64,000 nucleotides of DNA from Panorpa germanica (lineage: Eukaryota; Arthropoda; Insecta; Mecoptera; Panorpidae): NCBI GenBank assembly GCA_963678705.1, contig OY783216.1, forward strand, positions 744,001-808,000. The letters run 5' to 3'. Each line of letters starts with the position of its first letter. Within the stretch, counting starts at the first letter, position 1. A program made the position numbers and the translations under genes. The notes under the pieces are model-generated. The model was not told the origin of the DNA. It worked only from the letters and a program-made list of their open reading frames with translations, and made no database searches. This document shows positions 38,772 through 51,410 of this stretch, piece after piece.

Positions 38772-41700
38772 TGACATGACCATTTCGCCGCGGATAAAAG
38801 CATAATATATATAAAAAAAAATTATTAAGAAAATGTTTTATTGCAACTTTAAGTCATAACTCTCGTTAAGTCATAAGCTAGTAAAGTGCACTAGCAATGC
38901 TCGTAGCCAGCAGCCGCCATTGGCCACGAGCACCGGCTGGGGCATTTACAATTTATATTTAAAGCCCACAGCTGGGGGGGAAACTATATATTATTAATAG
39001 ATGTAACAGTTAAAATTGTTTATCAACTAACGCATAAAAAGGAGGGAGGAGAAGGAGATAAAAATTTGTTTTATTGTTTCAGTATACAAACTTGTATAGT
39101 ACGCGGCCTTGGCACTTACTTGCCTTGAGACGTTCTTGTAACTTCCTTATGTAATAACTTTAACGTATTTTTAGAATCCTATTTAAATTCCTATATCGAC
39201 CGATAATATGAAATTTATATTTTAGAAACACTCCGAAGAAATGATTACGTAAAATAGACAGTTGTAATCTTTTAGTTTATTACAAGGCTCTTCCTCTTCT
39301 CGTACACTCCTCTTCCACTTCCACATCCACTCTAACTTATCATAAAGTTACATTTAGTACTTTCAAGTAAATATACGCTATATTTACAAGGTTCATATTC
39401 TTATTTAGAAATAAATATGTGAGTATGGTGGTATCGCATTTTAAGCAGGCGAAGAATGTATTTTTTATATTATAATCAAAGGGGTATTAAACCCATTTTG
39501 CTAGACGATGCTTTTATTTCTTAACACGCACTCACCAGTCGATGGGGCGCTAAGGGTTCGACTGGTTTGACCCTATGATGACGTTGCAACCACGCAATAG
39601 TCTTGAATGGCGATGTAGTATTTTTGGAACAATGAAATAGTATATTCAAATATTGATTTTTCTGGTGGAATACCACAAATTGCGTGAGAGCACAATCACA
39701 CGGCTTAAACCGTAATATAGTATTTTAAACTATAAAATGACTTTTTACTGTGTTTGTAAAATCTGAAGAAGACGTATTTTTAGTATTAACGGATTATAAA
39801 GTATCGATTACGGGTAAAATTGACGAAATCAATACAGACAGATATTACTTGCAGCTGTCTCGAGTTAATAATTAAAGCCTAAGTATTACCCCACTAACAG
39901 TAAAGCGTATTATTCTTCAACGCGTCAAGTACTCATTGCACAGACAAAACTGTAATATGCCTAAAGACTACAAGCAGATCTTTGAAAGCAGACAATCTTA
40001 CAACCTTATTGACTTTATCAATAAATCTAGTTTAGGATACTTGGTCATGTTAATTCGCGAAATATAGATGGCGATACTATACAGCAGGTTAAATATTATA
40101 AAAAAAAACCTTGTTTTTTTATGTTGAAATCGTTTTATGTAAGTAACTATAAACGCGAATCAAAATCTAAAGCTGCAATTTGTTAGATGAATAACGTATC
40201 TACATTTTAAGCTTTCTTCCACTAAGTTTTAATGAGTTCGAACCGCAAAAATAAGTTTTGAAAATGAATATTGCTACATTTTCTAGTTAAATTCCAATTT
40301 ATATATGCCTGTTAATATTTCTAAGGGTTTTCCATAATTTTATAACCTTTATTATGGTTCTCAAACTTACGCTTAAGACTTAAAAATATATAAGGTATTC
40401 GATAATATGCAAGTCATATAAAAATTGGAATGGAATGGAGTTGTGTCCTCATTTTTTAGTGGTCGATTTTTCAATTGGAATTTAACTAGAAAATAGAGTT
40501 CCTAAGAATTGATTAATTATAAACATATTTACAATGTGTTTATATTAGCCGGGTAAATCATAACAATGATCTAGAATCTGTGTAAAACGCGATAATTAAA
40601 AATTTAATGTAATTTAAGATACTGTGTTATATAAACAGATTGATAAAAAAATAAACGGACTCATTTCCACGAAATTTCCCATTAGTCTATGTACCGCGTG
40701 CAGCCGCACTGGATGGGCGGACTCGCTCAGGCTGGGCTTATTACCAGGCCAAATTTATTTTTAATAAAATCGCTCTCAGGTGATTTACACAGCTGAAATG
40801 TTTAGCTACCAATATATATTTTAAATTTAAGGTGAAACATTACTTCATGGTTATATAGTTAGATGTAGATGGCGACAGTGTACTAAAATGACATCGATTT
40901 ACAAATTTGTACTAGCACTCTATGTTTTCAAATATAAAAACGTTAATAACTTTGCACACGATTGAGCTATTTAAACCATATAAACTTCAGGAGTCAGATA
41001 AATGTTCAAGCTTTGTTTATAAATAGATCATTAATTAGTATATCAATTATTTAGAAACATATATCGATTTGAAAATCAAATTTCTATTTTCTGTTAATGT
41101 TTTTAAACCTGCATTCTAGGATATGCGTTTCATATTTTCCAGTGGTTCCAAAGTTCTTTTCGTCTATACATACTTATAAATAGTTAATAATATGGACTAT
41201 TTTTAAATATGTATACATCGATCGATCAGTTCATTAACGGGTCAAGTCCGAATTTTGAGTTTTGAGATATTGAGAAATTATGGATTTTTCTCCGAGTTAT
41301 CTCTCTAATGAACTGGATGTTGTTAAAAAATACATTTTCATTTCAAACATTTTGAATTGTATCAATCATGAACGAGATATTACTTATAACTTTAAATATT
41401 TAGATATATAATATTTAGAGCAAAGAGAAGGGAGATTAAAAGTGTGTCCAAAATGTGTGCGAGAGAGAAAGGTATATGTTCCTATTTGTTCTCTATGCGC
41501 ATGCGTCGAAAGTGACAGTTGCTAAGTCAGAGCTAAGACGTGCTATAGACGTGATATTTAAATCCTATTTTAATATGTAGTAATACTAAAGTCTCGTCTC
41601 CATTAGTGTAAGTATTTTTTAATTATTTCTTAATAAGTTAACAATAAAAATAGTCATTTGTGATCCTTTTACTAATTAAAGCATATCGTAAACAGTAGCG

Positions 41701-42668
41701 GCTGCTGGCTACGAGAATTAGTAGTGCACTTTAATAGCTTATAGAGAGTTATGACTTAAAGTTGCAATAAAACGACATTTTCTTATTAATAATTTTATTT
41801 TTTATATATTAAATCAATCCGACAACTTTTATCTGCGTCGAAAAGGTCAATGGTTATGTCATGTTATTTCAACAAGCCCCGGTAATCTTCACTGTTTGCA
41901 CTGAGTTTCTACTGTCTCACGCGCTGTGCGATGTATCGCATATTAGTTATATTGAGCAGCTACGTGCGTTGTGGAGAACGCACAGGGAATATTTCTTCGA
42001 GCGAAAATAAGTTTCAATCAATTCGGCATAGAGATTAAGTTGATTCCTTGCAACTTCCTAAGTATAAAGTCAGTATATAATTGGGGTATTATATGATATT
42101 TAGTGATTCTTTTTTCTTTTTCAAGTTATAAATATTTGGTAGTGGAGTGCACGAGTGCACTTAAGGTACAGCCTACGATCGTAAGTAGTCTATTCTAGTG
42201 TGGGAACACCCTAAGAGCGTGCGAGGTGTAATAAAACTTGAGTAGTATACTTTCTGGACACACGCCGTACAGTTATCTCGAACAACACTTAAAGTCTTGA
42301 TATTATATAAGGCTGACGAACTAGATAAAATAAAATCCATTACTAATTATCGTACAGATTTCAGTACTTAAGGTGTGACGTCATGAAATGAAGCGTACAT
42401 TTCCAGACACATTTCATAAATTAAGATATAATGTCTCTCATGAAATTTTTCTGATTTCTGATTTATAAAATTTATTTAAATCGTTTTCTGGCAACATGCA
42501 CGACTTATTGATTTATAGTAAGCTCTATAAGACCACGACGGACTTGTTTATGATTAAGGTCACTCAGAGGTTAAAGTAATCATTTGTTAGTACACAGATC
42601 AGTGAATCTTATTGGCTACCGACCAAATCAAATATTATCTAATTGCGGATCATGCAAAGTGAAGTTCA
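38772..42668. other. Intergenic with repeat fragments
   Basis: No gene. 38775-38930 and 41695-41870 are diverged inverted copies of one repeat (landmarks GTCATAACTCTC / GAGAGTTATGAC, GCACTAGCAATGCTCGTAGC). 40437-40480 is an end of the GGGCTTGTGTCC family. 41426-41540 is a fragment of the CTTAGAGCATAT family. The rest is AT-rich and unexplained. Confidence 0.45.
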
Positions 42669-43301
42669 AATGGGCTTGTGTCCTATGTCTTAATTTCTAT
42701 AAAAGTGTACTATATATGGATAAAGTGGGTTACTAGAACCTCAAATGTTCAATTATTTTTTAATAACTCCTTATATGTTAAGAGATATTAACAACTAAAA
42801 AAGTCATTTTGTCTCTTTAATTATTAAAGGAATTCAACGTTGTACACATTCCAAGTGCATGTGACATCACAATCCAACCTTACCAACCTTACAGATCAGA
42901 AATTTCTGCTATATGTATTTATATATCAAAATATCAAATATTATTTACAGCTATTTCAAGGAACAATAAAATTTGAATATTATGTTTGCCTTAGCAGAGT
43001 TAAATAAAATAAAAACTTATTATTCTTTGATTTGACTTGATTATTTGACTACCAACAGCTTCAAAACATTACCACAGCACTGACCTACTCAACAAATAAC
43101 TAACGTTAAAATGCATTTCACGTCATACAAATATGGCCGACCATTTCTAGCGCTAAAACTAAAATTCAAATTTTTAATTGCTATATCTCCGTCAATATTT
43201 AGATATTTAATAAAATAGACACACCAATACACATTTATTAACATCAATTTCAATCAACAATTGAAAAATCGACCACTAAAAAATGAGGACACAAGCCCAT
43301 T
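42669..43301. mobile_element. Full copy, AATGGGCTTGTGTCC family
   Basis: Both 15-bp inverted ends are intact (AATGGGCTTGTGTCC and GGACACAAGCCCATT). At 633 bp it is the longest uninterrupted copy with both ends. The flanks are not TTAA. No ORF. Confidence 0.85.
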
Positions 43302-44868
43302 GTAATTCAATGGATGAGGAGTTAAAAACAAGTATTAAATAAGTATGGAGGGGAAAGGGTATGTGCAGGAAAGAAATAGAAACGTTTGAGAACATTAAAG
43401 AGATGTGATTGCAAACAAAAGAGCTGATGAGATGGTGCGACGAAAGGAAGACGTGAATGGAGGAAGTACGGAGAAGAAGGAAAGAAGAAGAAGAAAAAAG
43501 AGTAACAGTGCAGTGGAAAATAGCTGCTGAGAAAAGATAAGGAAGGAGGAGCAGATGACAGAGATACAGCATCATATTGAAGATGCGTATGATTTTTTGC
43601 CATGAAAGAGTTCATTTACAGTTCAGTTTTACACAGTCATTCATATGAAATGTCTATTTTATCGACTACAAATGGCTAAATCACTCCATCTCTCGGAATA
43701 CAAATGAAGATAAAGTTGATGCGAACTATAATTGAAATGTAATAGTGATAGAAACATCACAAAAAGGGACACTTCATCATATTGTTTACTGGGAGAGAAG
43801 AAGAATGGAGAAAAATGAATAAATAGTATAATATGGACGACATGATGTCAAATAACATATCTAGGTGAAATTCCTGTCAAGAAATCAATTCATTTTCACT
43901 CAGATTCCAGATAGATGTGATAAGAATATTCTTTCTCTTTCCTACACCATACAATTAAATTGAGATACAGTTGCTGAGTCTTTTACATTAGAAAATATTT
44001 GTTTTAGTAGAGATAAAATTCCACATTCACTTTACCAGAAGATCACAGTAAAAGAAACAAGATATCTCTGTCTCTGTTACACGTTAATAGTTTATTTGCA
44101 ACTCTTTCAATACTGGTACGGTAGTGAGGCCAGGTGAAGTGATTTTGTTATTTGTAGTTCATATCACTGACATTTCCATTGAACGAGTGAAATCAAATTG
44201 AATTATTTCATGATGTCAAAGTGACTCCAAAATATTTACTGGGATGCGGAAAAAGCAACTTTACTTTCGTGCTTAACCTAATTAAAATTAGAAAGAAAAA
44301 CAATGTTAAACTTTAAATCGATCTGAAGTTTTCAAATGTCAGTATTAATAACCCAAACGGCTCTGCAACTTCACTTCGGATAACCAATTTACATCAGATG
44401 TTATATAAATGCACGTTCTAAAAAAACGTTTTAAAAATAGAAATAAAAATGCAAAGTTTACGTGATACATCAATAAAACAGTTCATAAATTAGAGCAAAT
44501 AGAAATCTAGGTTATGTTGTAACAGGTCGTTAAAGAAGCTTTGCGAAAGATCACAAAAGTGTGATAATTTAGCGGAAATACCTCGTCGTAGAGTTCAGTG
44601 GAGCCATCGCGTAAATGTGACTTTGAAACTTGAAGAACAAATTGATAAACTATTGGTTGTATCAATTTTGGTGTAAATTACAGTTTTTATAAAGTTAAAT
44701 ACTACTTAAGGGTTACTACTGCTTAATGGTAATTCAGCACGGTCACGCAATAATTGTATTAGAAATAAGAAATTGAACATGTCGCATGAATGAATAAAGT
44801 GCAGTCTTTTTTACTTTTTATTTAAGGGGGGGATAAGATTTCAACTTTTTTTTTTCATTTATTTTTTA
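43302..44868. other. Intergenic with purine-rich tract and CCCAGTAAAC-family fragments
   Basis: A GA-rich low-complexity tract lies at about 43360-43560. A right-end copy of the CCCAGTAAAC element lies at about 43568-43792 and a short one at 44140-44252. No gene. Confidence 0.5.
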
Positions 44869-45721
44869 TCCTATATTATAATGTTCCAACTGTATGTTTA
44901 TATTCTTATATGTTTACGCGATTCGTATGGTAGCTCGAAAACGGCTCCGTCAATGTTTCTGAAAATTTTCTATTTTGTAGAGAAAAAAATTCTAAGACTT
45001 TTGGCGTCCCCGGATTTTTCCCTGAATTTCCTGGAAACCCGTAATTTTGAAAAAACTGGAAAAAAAGTGATTCCTTTTTTGCTGTATTACTTTTAATTCG
45101 TAAAAGATAGAAAGTTGAAATTTTGCATGTGTATTAAGGTATTCAATGCTGACATTTCTCAAAAATTAGAAATTCAAAAATTGAAAAAGGGGGGGTTGAA
45201 GAAATTCGGGGGCCCGGTATGGAACTTTGGAGAAAGTTCATATTCTGGATTCTATAATAATTAAATATATTATTAATATAAAAAAATTAAAAATTTCAAA
45301 ATTTTATTTGGGGGCACGGGGGCAGTATTTGCCGAGAGTAAAAATTGTGCTAGAAAGTTGAAATTTTGTATATAGGCTAACCTTGGTAACTTATTTACGA
45401 ATCGAAAAAGAAAATCCCAAATTTTGAAAAAAAATTGGTCAAATAACGCATAAATTTAAAATATTTTTTATTTTGTTGGAAAAGAGATATTTTTTTAGTC
45501 AATTTATATGTGTTAATGTATATGTGTGCGAGTTTATTATTTCAATTTAAAAATAGAGTTAAATATAATATGTAATTACAAATTATTTTATTGGATTCAA
45601 ATGATACACGCCAAAAAGAACCTTTGTGACGAGGGTAAACTGTGGTGCAATTTAAATTTTTACATGAAGTTCAAGTTACACACAAAAGACAGACGTCGCT
45701 TGCGACGGGGGTAAAAGCTAG
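44869..45721 (+). mobile_element. Non-autonomous Helitron, full length
   Basis: It starts A|TCCTATATTATAATG at 44869 and ends with the hairpin CGTCGCTTGCGACG, GGGGTAAAAG and CTAG|T at 45721-45722. It has no inverted ends or duplication. At 853 bp it is the longest copy here. No helicase ORF, so it depends on an autonomous relative. Confidence 0.87.
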
Positions 45722-45739
45722 TTTATTTATATTATTGCA

Positions 45740-46185
45740 CAACAACATATTAAGTTTATAGTGTGAAAATTTGAAGTCGTTTGGAGTAAAACTGTCGAAG
45801 ATATAGAGTTTTAAGTCTTCAGCTCTGTGGTCTGCTTTCGTGTTACTTTGAAAGTTTTAAATGCGTTTTCTCACACTTAGCTTTTTCAGAGTCGGTGTCC
45901 TCTCTAGCTTAAAATCTACTACACCGATCCTTTTGAAATTATGCACACTCTTTCTTTAAACAAATGCTGAGATAGTGCTGCCATTATTCATTTTAATTTT
46001 AGCCTATTTTAAAATAACAAAGTTTTTGATTTTTTTTTATGAATAATCGGTATTTTGACTTTCAAGTGTTGTAAAAAATTGAAAAATCAATAATAAAAAA
46101 AGGAATACTTGGCAGCGTTACCTGCAGATGCTTATCAACTAACCTTAAACCCCGCCTTAAGATATCTTTCAAGGTTTACCAGTAA
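45740..46185 (+). repeat. Interspersed repeat (TGAAAATTTGAAGTC family)
   Basis: One of four copies of a family, the others at 51411-52160 (minus), 57670-58400 (minus) and 62705-63305 (plus). The landmark is AACTTAATATGTTG in the minus copies and its complement here. No inverted ends or ORF, and the class is unknown. Confidence 0.7.
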
Positions 46186-46668
46186 AAGTGAGTTCAGCTT
46201 CGTTTACAGTGTCATGAACAACGTCGCGACGCCCCAGATAGTCGATGTCAACTCGGGTTTCAAATAACTTGACATTTGACAAGTGTATACCACCCACCCA
46301 CACATACGCCAAGTGCACCGGTTCATTTAACACTTGTTAGTGGTCTTATGGTCTTTTGTGTCACCAGCACCACCGAGGCAATAATACGCCATGCAGAAAA
46401 AGCTCATTACCCCAATTTAAAGACAATAGGAACAAAAAATTAGAACGCAGAGCCAGGCTGACCTAGACCTGGCAATGGACCCATTAAATATTTTTAGAAT
46501 ACTAACCGTCGGAACCGCAGTTAATGACAATTTAAGTGCTCTACTGGAGTGAATTTATGCACCGCATTTCGATGAATAGGGTAAGGCTTGCACACGATTG
46601 CCTTAAAACATTTTCAAACTTCATTTCATGCTATTTAAAACAAGTCTCATCCTGATATCTCTGATTAC
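46186..46668. other. Intergenic, nothing recognised
   Basis: Moderately mixed composition with no feature that I can support. Confidence 0.4.
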
Positions 46669-47445
46669 TAGGGCTTCACACGATCACGATACCTTTCTCT
46701 TTTCGTCTCGCTTTCCGTCTCGTTAAAGCGAGACGATACGATACGAGACGTTTCTGAAAACTATTGAGACGGTACCGAGACCACATACGGCGAGACCCGA
46801 GAGTCTCGTAGACGTTATTTAAAAAAAAAAAATTGCTAGAAAAATAAACTAACAGCAACATAAAGGTTCAACCTTTTTTTATTACAAGAAAGATTAAGTC
46901 GTAAATTTACGAAATATTATATCTGGTAAACAAACATCTGTTAAATATATTATTTTATAATTTTGTCTTTCACAACATTTTGTAGCGGAACGGAAACGAA
47001 TATTTTAAGGGAAAATAAATGTGAATATAAATTATGTACAATGCGATTGTTTGAAGACATTTTGCCGCAAAAATGTCGTTGAGTGTAGGTGTTAGTAGTG
47101 TCAACCTGAGAAAAAGGCCGAGATTAGATGAAAGTGATGATGCATTAAGTGAAATTAAAACAGTTAGTCAACTGTGTATAAAAAAAATTGCCCACTGTTT
47201 AAATTTGATACAATTAATGGTGAGAAAAAAGCAATATGCTTAGTGTGTGAAACATTTAGAATAAAAAAAATAAATAGCCGAAATAATCTATTGAATTACT
47301 TTGTTTAGGACTATCTTAGTAGTAAGTTCTCACAATAACGAGATGTGACAAGCAGCGAACGAGACGATAACGAGACTAATACGATACCTATTTTTTTCAG
47401 AGATTTTTGAAACTCTCGCCTTATCTCGTCTCGTGTGAAGCCCTA
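46669..47445 (+). mobile_element. hAT element remnant, TAGGGCTTCACAC ends, perfect 8-bp TSD
   Basis: A 777-bp element with ends TAGGGCTTCACAC/GTGTGAAGCCCTA, flanked by CTGATTAC at 46661-46668 and 47446-47453. An ATG at 47073 opens a short frame beginning MSLSVGVSS. After a frame change, translation gives KAICLVCE, resembling the first Cys pair of a BED zinc finger such as hAT transposases carry at their start. The catalytic part is missing, so it cannot move itself. Confidence 0.92.
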
Positions 47446-47842
47446 CTGATTACTCAGCTTGCTTCTACGGATTAAGCACTTTGTCTTTGTATTATTATAT
47501 TAAGGTAGTTCCAGCGTGGTATACTATTGTCAAAAACCTCTGGACACGAATACCCACACATACCATCAAATATTTTCGCTTACAGTGATACCATCAAAGA
47601 TTTAAAATTCCTGTTCTTTATTCTACACTACTCGAGATAATTTTGCGCGCAGCGTTGCCGGATCACCATTGACTATGAAAAGAACGTGTTGGAATGAAAA
47701 AAAAACGATATTTTAAATGATTATATCTCGAATAAAAAATCGGTGAAGTGCTATTATAAACGGGGGTATATTTTAGTGATCCGTGTAACGTTGCCGTAGA
47801 ATTTTCGTACTCTGACTATTTCGTGAATTTGTGGACTGTTAA
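47446..47842. other. Intergenic, nothing recognised
   Basis: AT-rich stretch between two elements; no gene or repeat end. Confidence 0.4.
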
Positions 47843-48597
47843 GGAGGTACAGGACGTACCGTCAATGCAAAAAGTTTATCTCTCGGTAATACGAAATGCA
47901 AAATATGAAGTACATGAGGGACGAGCAAATATTAGGACTATATCTTTGAAAATGAATTTTTCAATTCCCTATTAAACTGCTTTTTGCTTGTTAAAATGAT
48001 TTTTTTTTTGCATATAACAGTTTAATAAATTAAAAAGTACCTATAATTAATATCAAATTTATATTAATTCAATTTAAATTCAAATTAAATATTTTGAAAA
48101 AGGAATAATAAATTTTGCAACGCTGCACATCTATGTGTGTTGACGCATGCGTGATTTGGTTCTTTCACCAATAAATTGTTATATTTTATATAACATTTAT
48201 TCCGATTTTGAACTTCCCGCGCAAATTGGCATTTACAACGTTGCCGGCTTATAACCTACATTTACTGTTTCTTAAAGGTTTTACTTAAATATTTTCGTAA
48301 ATAGATACCCTTTTGATAATTTTCTTTTTGCAATAGTTACAGAAAAGATTGTTTTATATACACCTAGTTTTTGAAAGCCGTGTCACCATTTTTTTTTAGT
48401 TAAAAGTTATATTGTGTGGTGAAATTGAGCTAGAAATTATGATTTGTATGGAAAATGACTATTTTTAATCATGTATAAAAAGAAAACAATGAACCCTAGG
48501 TCTCTAAAATTTTGAGACAGCATGTACTTTAACTATTTGTATCGACCCTCTAAAATTTACAACGTTTTCATCATTTACGTTAACGTCCTGTACCTCC
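47843..48597. mobile_element. TTAA-flanked element with GGAGGTACAGGACGT inverted ends
   Basis: A 755-bp element with inverted ends GGAGGTACAGGACGT/ACGTCCTGTACCTCC and TTAA on both sides (47839-47842, 48598-48601). TTAA target use is typical of piggyBac-like transposons. It is the only copy in the window, and no transposase frame is seen. Confidence 0.87.
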
Positions 48598-48601
48598 TTA
48601 A

Positions 48602-49056
48602 AAGCTTAAAACACATACATCCGGTCACTCTGTAATCGATTTTATTGCGATTTAACGATAAAAGTAGACAGTCATCATTTTTATTATTTACATTTTTTTT
48701 TTCTTGAAGTTGTCATATTGTCAGACTACACATTTGTTTATTGTGAATAAATCATAATGTTTTTTCATTTTCTCTTTCATTCAGTGAATAATAAATTAAA
48801 ACGTAATATCTCATTGAAGGTCTGTCTGTTTTTCTGTCAATTTGTTCTCAGAAAACGTCAAGATTTTAATTTCATCCACTCAAAAGTCAAACGATCCTAT
48901 TAATATCTACAAAAATCAAAACAACTTCTAAGAACTTCCGAATAAACTATTTTTATTGGAATCTTAAAAAACAAAAGGCTTTTTTCGACTTGCGTCATTA
49001 TGTATTTCGTATATTGATATTATATTTGCGATTGAAACAAGCTTATGTAAGGAAGG
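48602..49056. other. Intergenic, nothing recognised
   Basis: AT-rich; no gene or element that I can support. Confidence 0.4.
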
Positions 49057-49562
49057 CTTAGAGCATGGAGTGTGAATAGCCTATGTTTCCTATAGATTAA
49101 CAGTGTGTCCAAAATGTGTGCGAGAGAGAAAGGTATATGTTCCTATTTGTTCTCTATGCGCATGCGTCGAAAGTGACAGCTGTCTAGATATAATAAATAA
49201 TAATATTCTATTAAGATATAATAAATAAAATATATGTAAAGAAATTTTATTTCTTTAGTTGGTACAAAGCTCGTCTGTCGGTAAAACATTGACTGTTCAG
49301 TGAAAGCATATATTCATGAACGCAATAGATGTCGCTGTAGGGATAACGGTCAACACAGTTAATATTTGGACATTATTCTACATCAATATACTGTCATATT
49401 TAACAACTGTCACGTATTATATCTAGACCGATTTGACTTGACAACTGTCACTTTCGGCGCATGCGCGGAAATAGGAAATAGGAACATATACCTTTCTCTC
49501 TCGCACACATTTCGGACACACTTTCAGATCCGCATTCTGTCTCTATATGTATAAGCTCTAAG
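49057..49562. mobile_element. MITE of the CTTAGAGCATAT family
   Basis: The ends are CTTAGAGCATGGAGTG and TATAAGCTCTAAG, diverged from the 18194-18725 copy. The subterminal blocks GTGTGCGAGAGAGAAAGGTA and complement are preserved. A target duplication is not evident. Confidence 0.8.
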
Positions 49563-49777
49563 ATAGCACGTGACTTTTATTCTTATTTTAAGGTCACTAC
49601 AAAATAATTAGATTGTGACATTTTACTTCAATTTAATTCAAATATATTCATTTAATTTATACTTTAGAAGTGACTTAATTACGTTGTTTGTCACTGTAAT
49701 TTATTTATAACACAACCAGCTGCAGGACTTATTACTGGTGATATAACATCAATGATTCGACGAATTCGCCGCTAAGA

Positions 49778-50690
49778 CCCCGACCACACTACGATTTAAA
49801 TCGCGTTGATTTGTAACACATGGAATCATATGAGCATGCACACACCACGATTTTTTAATCTGAGCGACTTTTGTCGCAGCTACAGATTTCTTGCGGTACA
49901 TGTCTTTGTATACAGAACACAGTATTGTAGATATTATGTTTTGACGGTGCATTTCTTTGAATAGGTATTATTTGTTTTTGTTATAATACAACAGATATCG
50001 AAATACAACAGTATAGATATAGTACTGCATATAAACTGAGTAGTATATAATAGTCCAAGATCCCAGGACTGGCAGACATCACTTATTTTCTGATGAACAA
50101 AATGTGTAAGACCAGGCGGCCATTTTTCAGGTATCATGTAATCAAAGTTTATGTCTCACTCACTCTCATGCGCACGGATAATGTCCTCTTGCTCCTACTC
50201 ATAGTGAAATTAAAATTGGGTCTAGGGGATGTCTGGCCACTTGGATCGGTCTATCCTCTTGTAAAACGTTTTAAAACAGTTGTCTTGTAATACCTTGTAT
50301 TACCTTGCAGACGCTTTAAAGCTGACAAAAAAATTACTTAAACTTACTTATTTTCTGATGATCCATATGTTAGCGACTGTTTTAAAACGTTTTACAAGAG
50401 GACAGACCGATTCAAGTGGCCAGACATCCCCTAGACCCAATTTTAATTATGAGTAGGAGCGAGAGGGCATTATCCGTGTGGCATACGATCATTGTACATA
50501 CTAATACTACTCAATCTCACACATTTTGTTCATCAGAAAATAAGTGATGTCCACCAGCTTTGGGATCTCACTCTATAAACATATTAAAAACAAACCCACC
50601 GCGCGGTTTTAATCGCAGTGTGTGCTAGGTATACAGAAATAAAGCGACGGTATTTAAATCGCGTGCGATTTTAATCGTAGTGTGGTCCAG
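49778..50690. mobile_element. Composite element: ACCACACTACGATT ends with a long internal fold-back
   Basis: The outer inverted ends are GACCACACTACGATT and AATCGTAGTGTGGTC, flanked by CGCTAAGA (49770-49777) and CGCTAAAT (50691-50698), a six-of-eight target duplication. Inside, about 50064-50285 and 50370-50566 are reverse complements of one another (landmarks TTTTCTGATGAACAAAATGT, GGTCTAGGGGATGTCTGGCC), so the middle folds into a hairpin of about 200 bp. No transposase. Confidence 0.85.
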
Positions 50691-50698
50691 CGCTAAAT

Positions 50699-51410
50699 GA
50701 GTTCGTGGTAGATACAGCAGAACATCTAGAAGGTATCAAACCCTTGCGAAATGATTTATCTCATAATAACGAGCTATTAATTTCATTAAAAATTATGAAA
50801 GCAGTCCTTTTGGTTCGATTTCGTATATTCGCTTTAGGCATGCGTGCACGAACACGCATATGTGGTTGCGGTGTTGCACAATTTGAAAACAAACGTGGCT
50901 TGCGTATGAGTGACGTGGACATGTGGACAACTTTTGGGCGATAAACGAGGTCACTTAATATTTAAATTTGTCAGATGCCAAAATATGTTATCAAAATAAC
51001 AAAACAAAATTTAGATAAATTTGATTGATTTACGGTGTAATTATATTAGATGCAAGTGAAATACTAAGCCAACGTCAAGGCCGCGCTTAAATTAATTTAC
51101 TTGGAGATTACTTTTAGCTTGGAAAACTTAAGTATCATCGTTGCGTCATGAAATGGTGGATTGAAGGAATTATATTCCAATTACGCCAACACATAAAATG
51201 AAGATTAATTAACGTATTCTTTATGTCTTTAATTTCGGCTTCTCTTTTTGTGTTACAAAGTATGTATTTATTTTCGGCTTTAACATTTCTTTACAATTAA
51301 TTTAATTCACATTTGCAGTTCCTCTATTTCATTTCTACCTAACCACATTTCAACATATTTTCATCTTCCTTAAAAAAGAAACATATATTCGATAATGTTT
51401 TTTTACGGCA
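50699..51410. other. Intergenic, one small unassigned ORF
   Basis: A 79-codon frame at 50705-50944 matches nothing I recognise and is probably chance. No other feature. Confidence 0.35.

Noticed and set aside
43276..43615. Overlapping minus-strand ORFs of 97-99 codons
   Set aside because: They are translations of a GA-rich low-complexity tract and a repeat end; composition alone keeps the frames open.
50705..50944. 79-codon ORF next to the composite element
   Set aside because: No family pattern, partly next to an element end, and the sequence looks like random translation. An open frame of this length is expected by chance in 64 kb.
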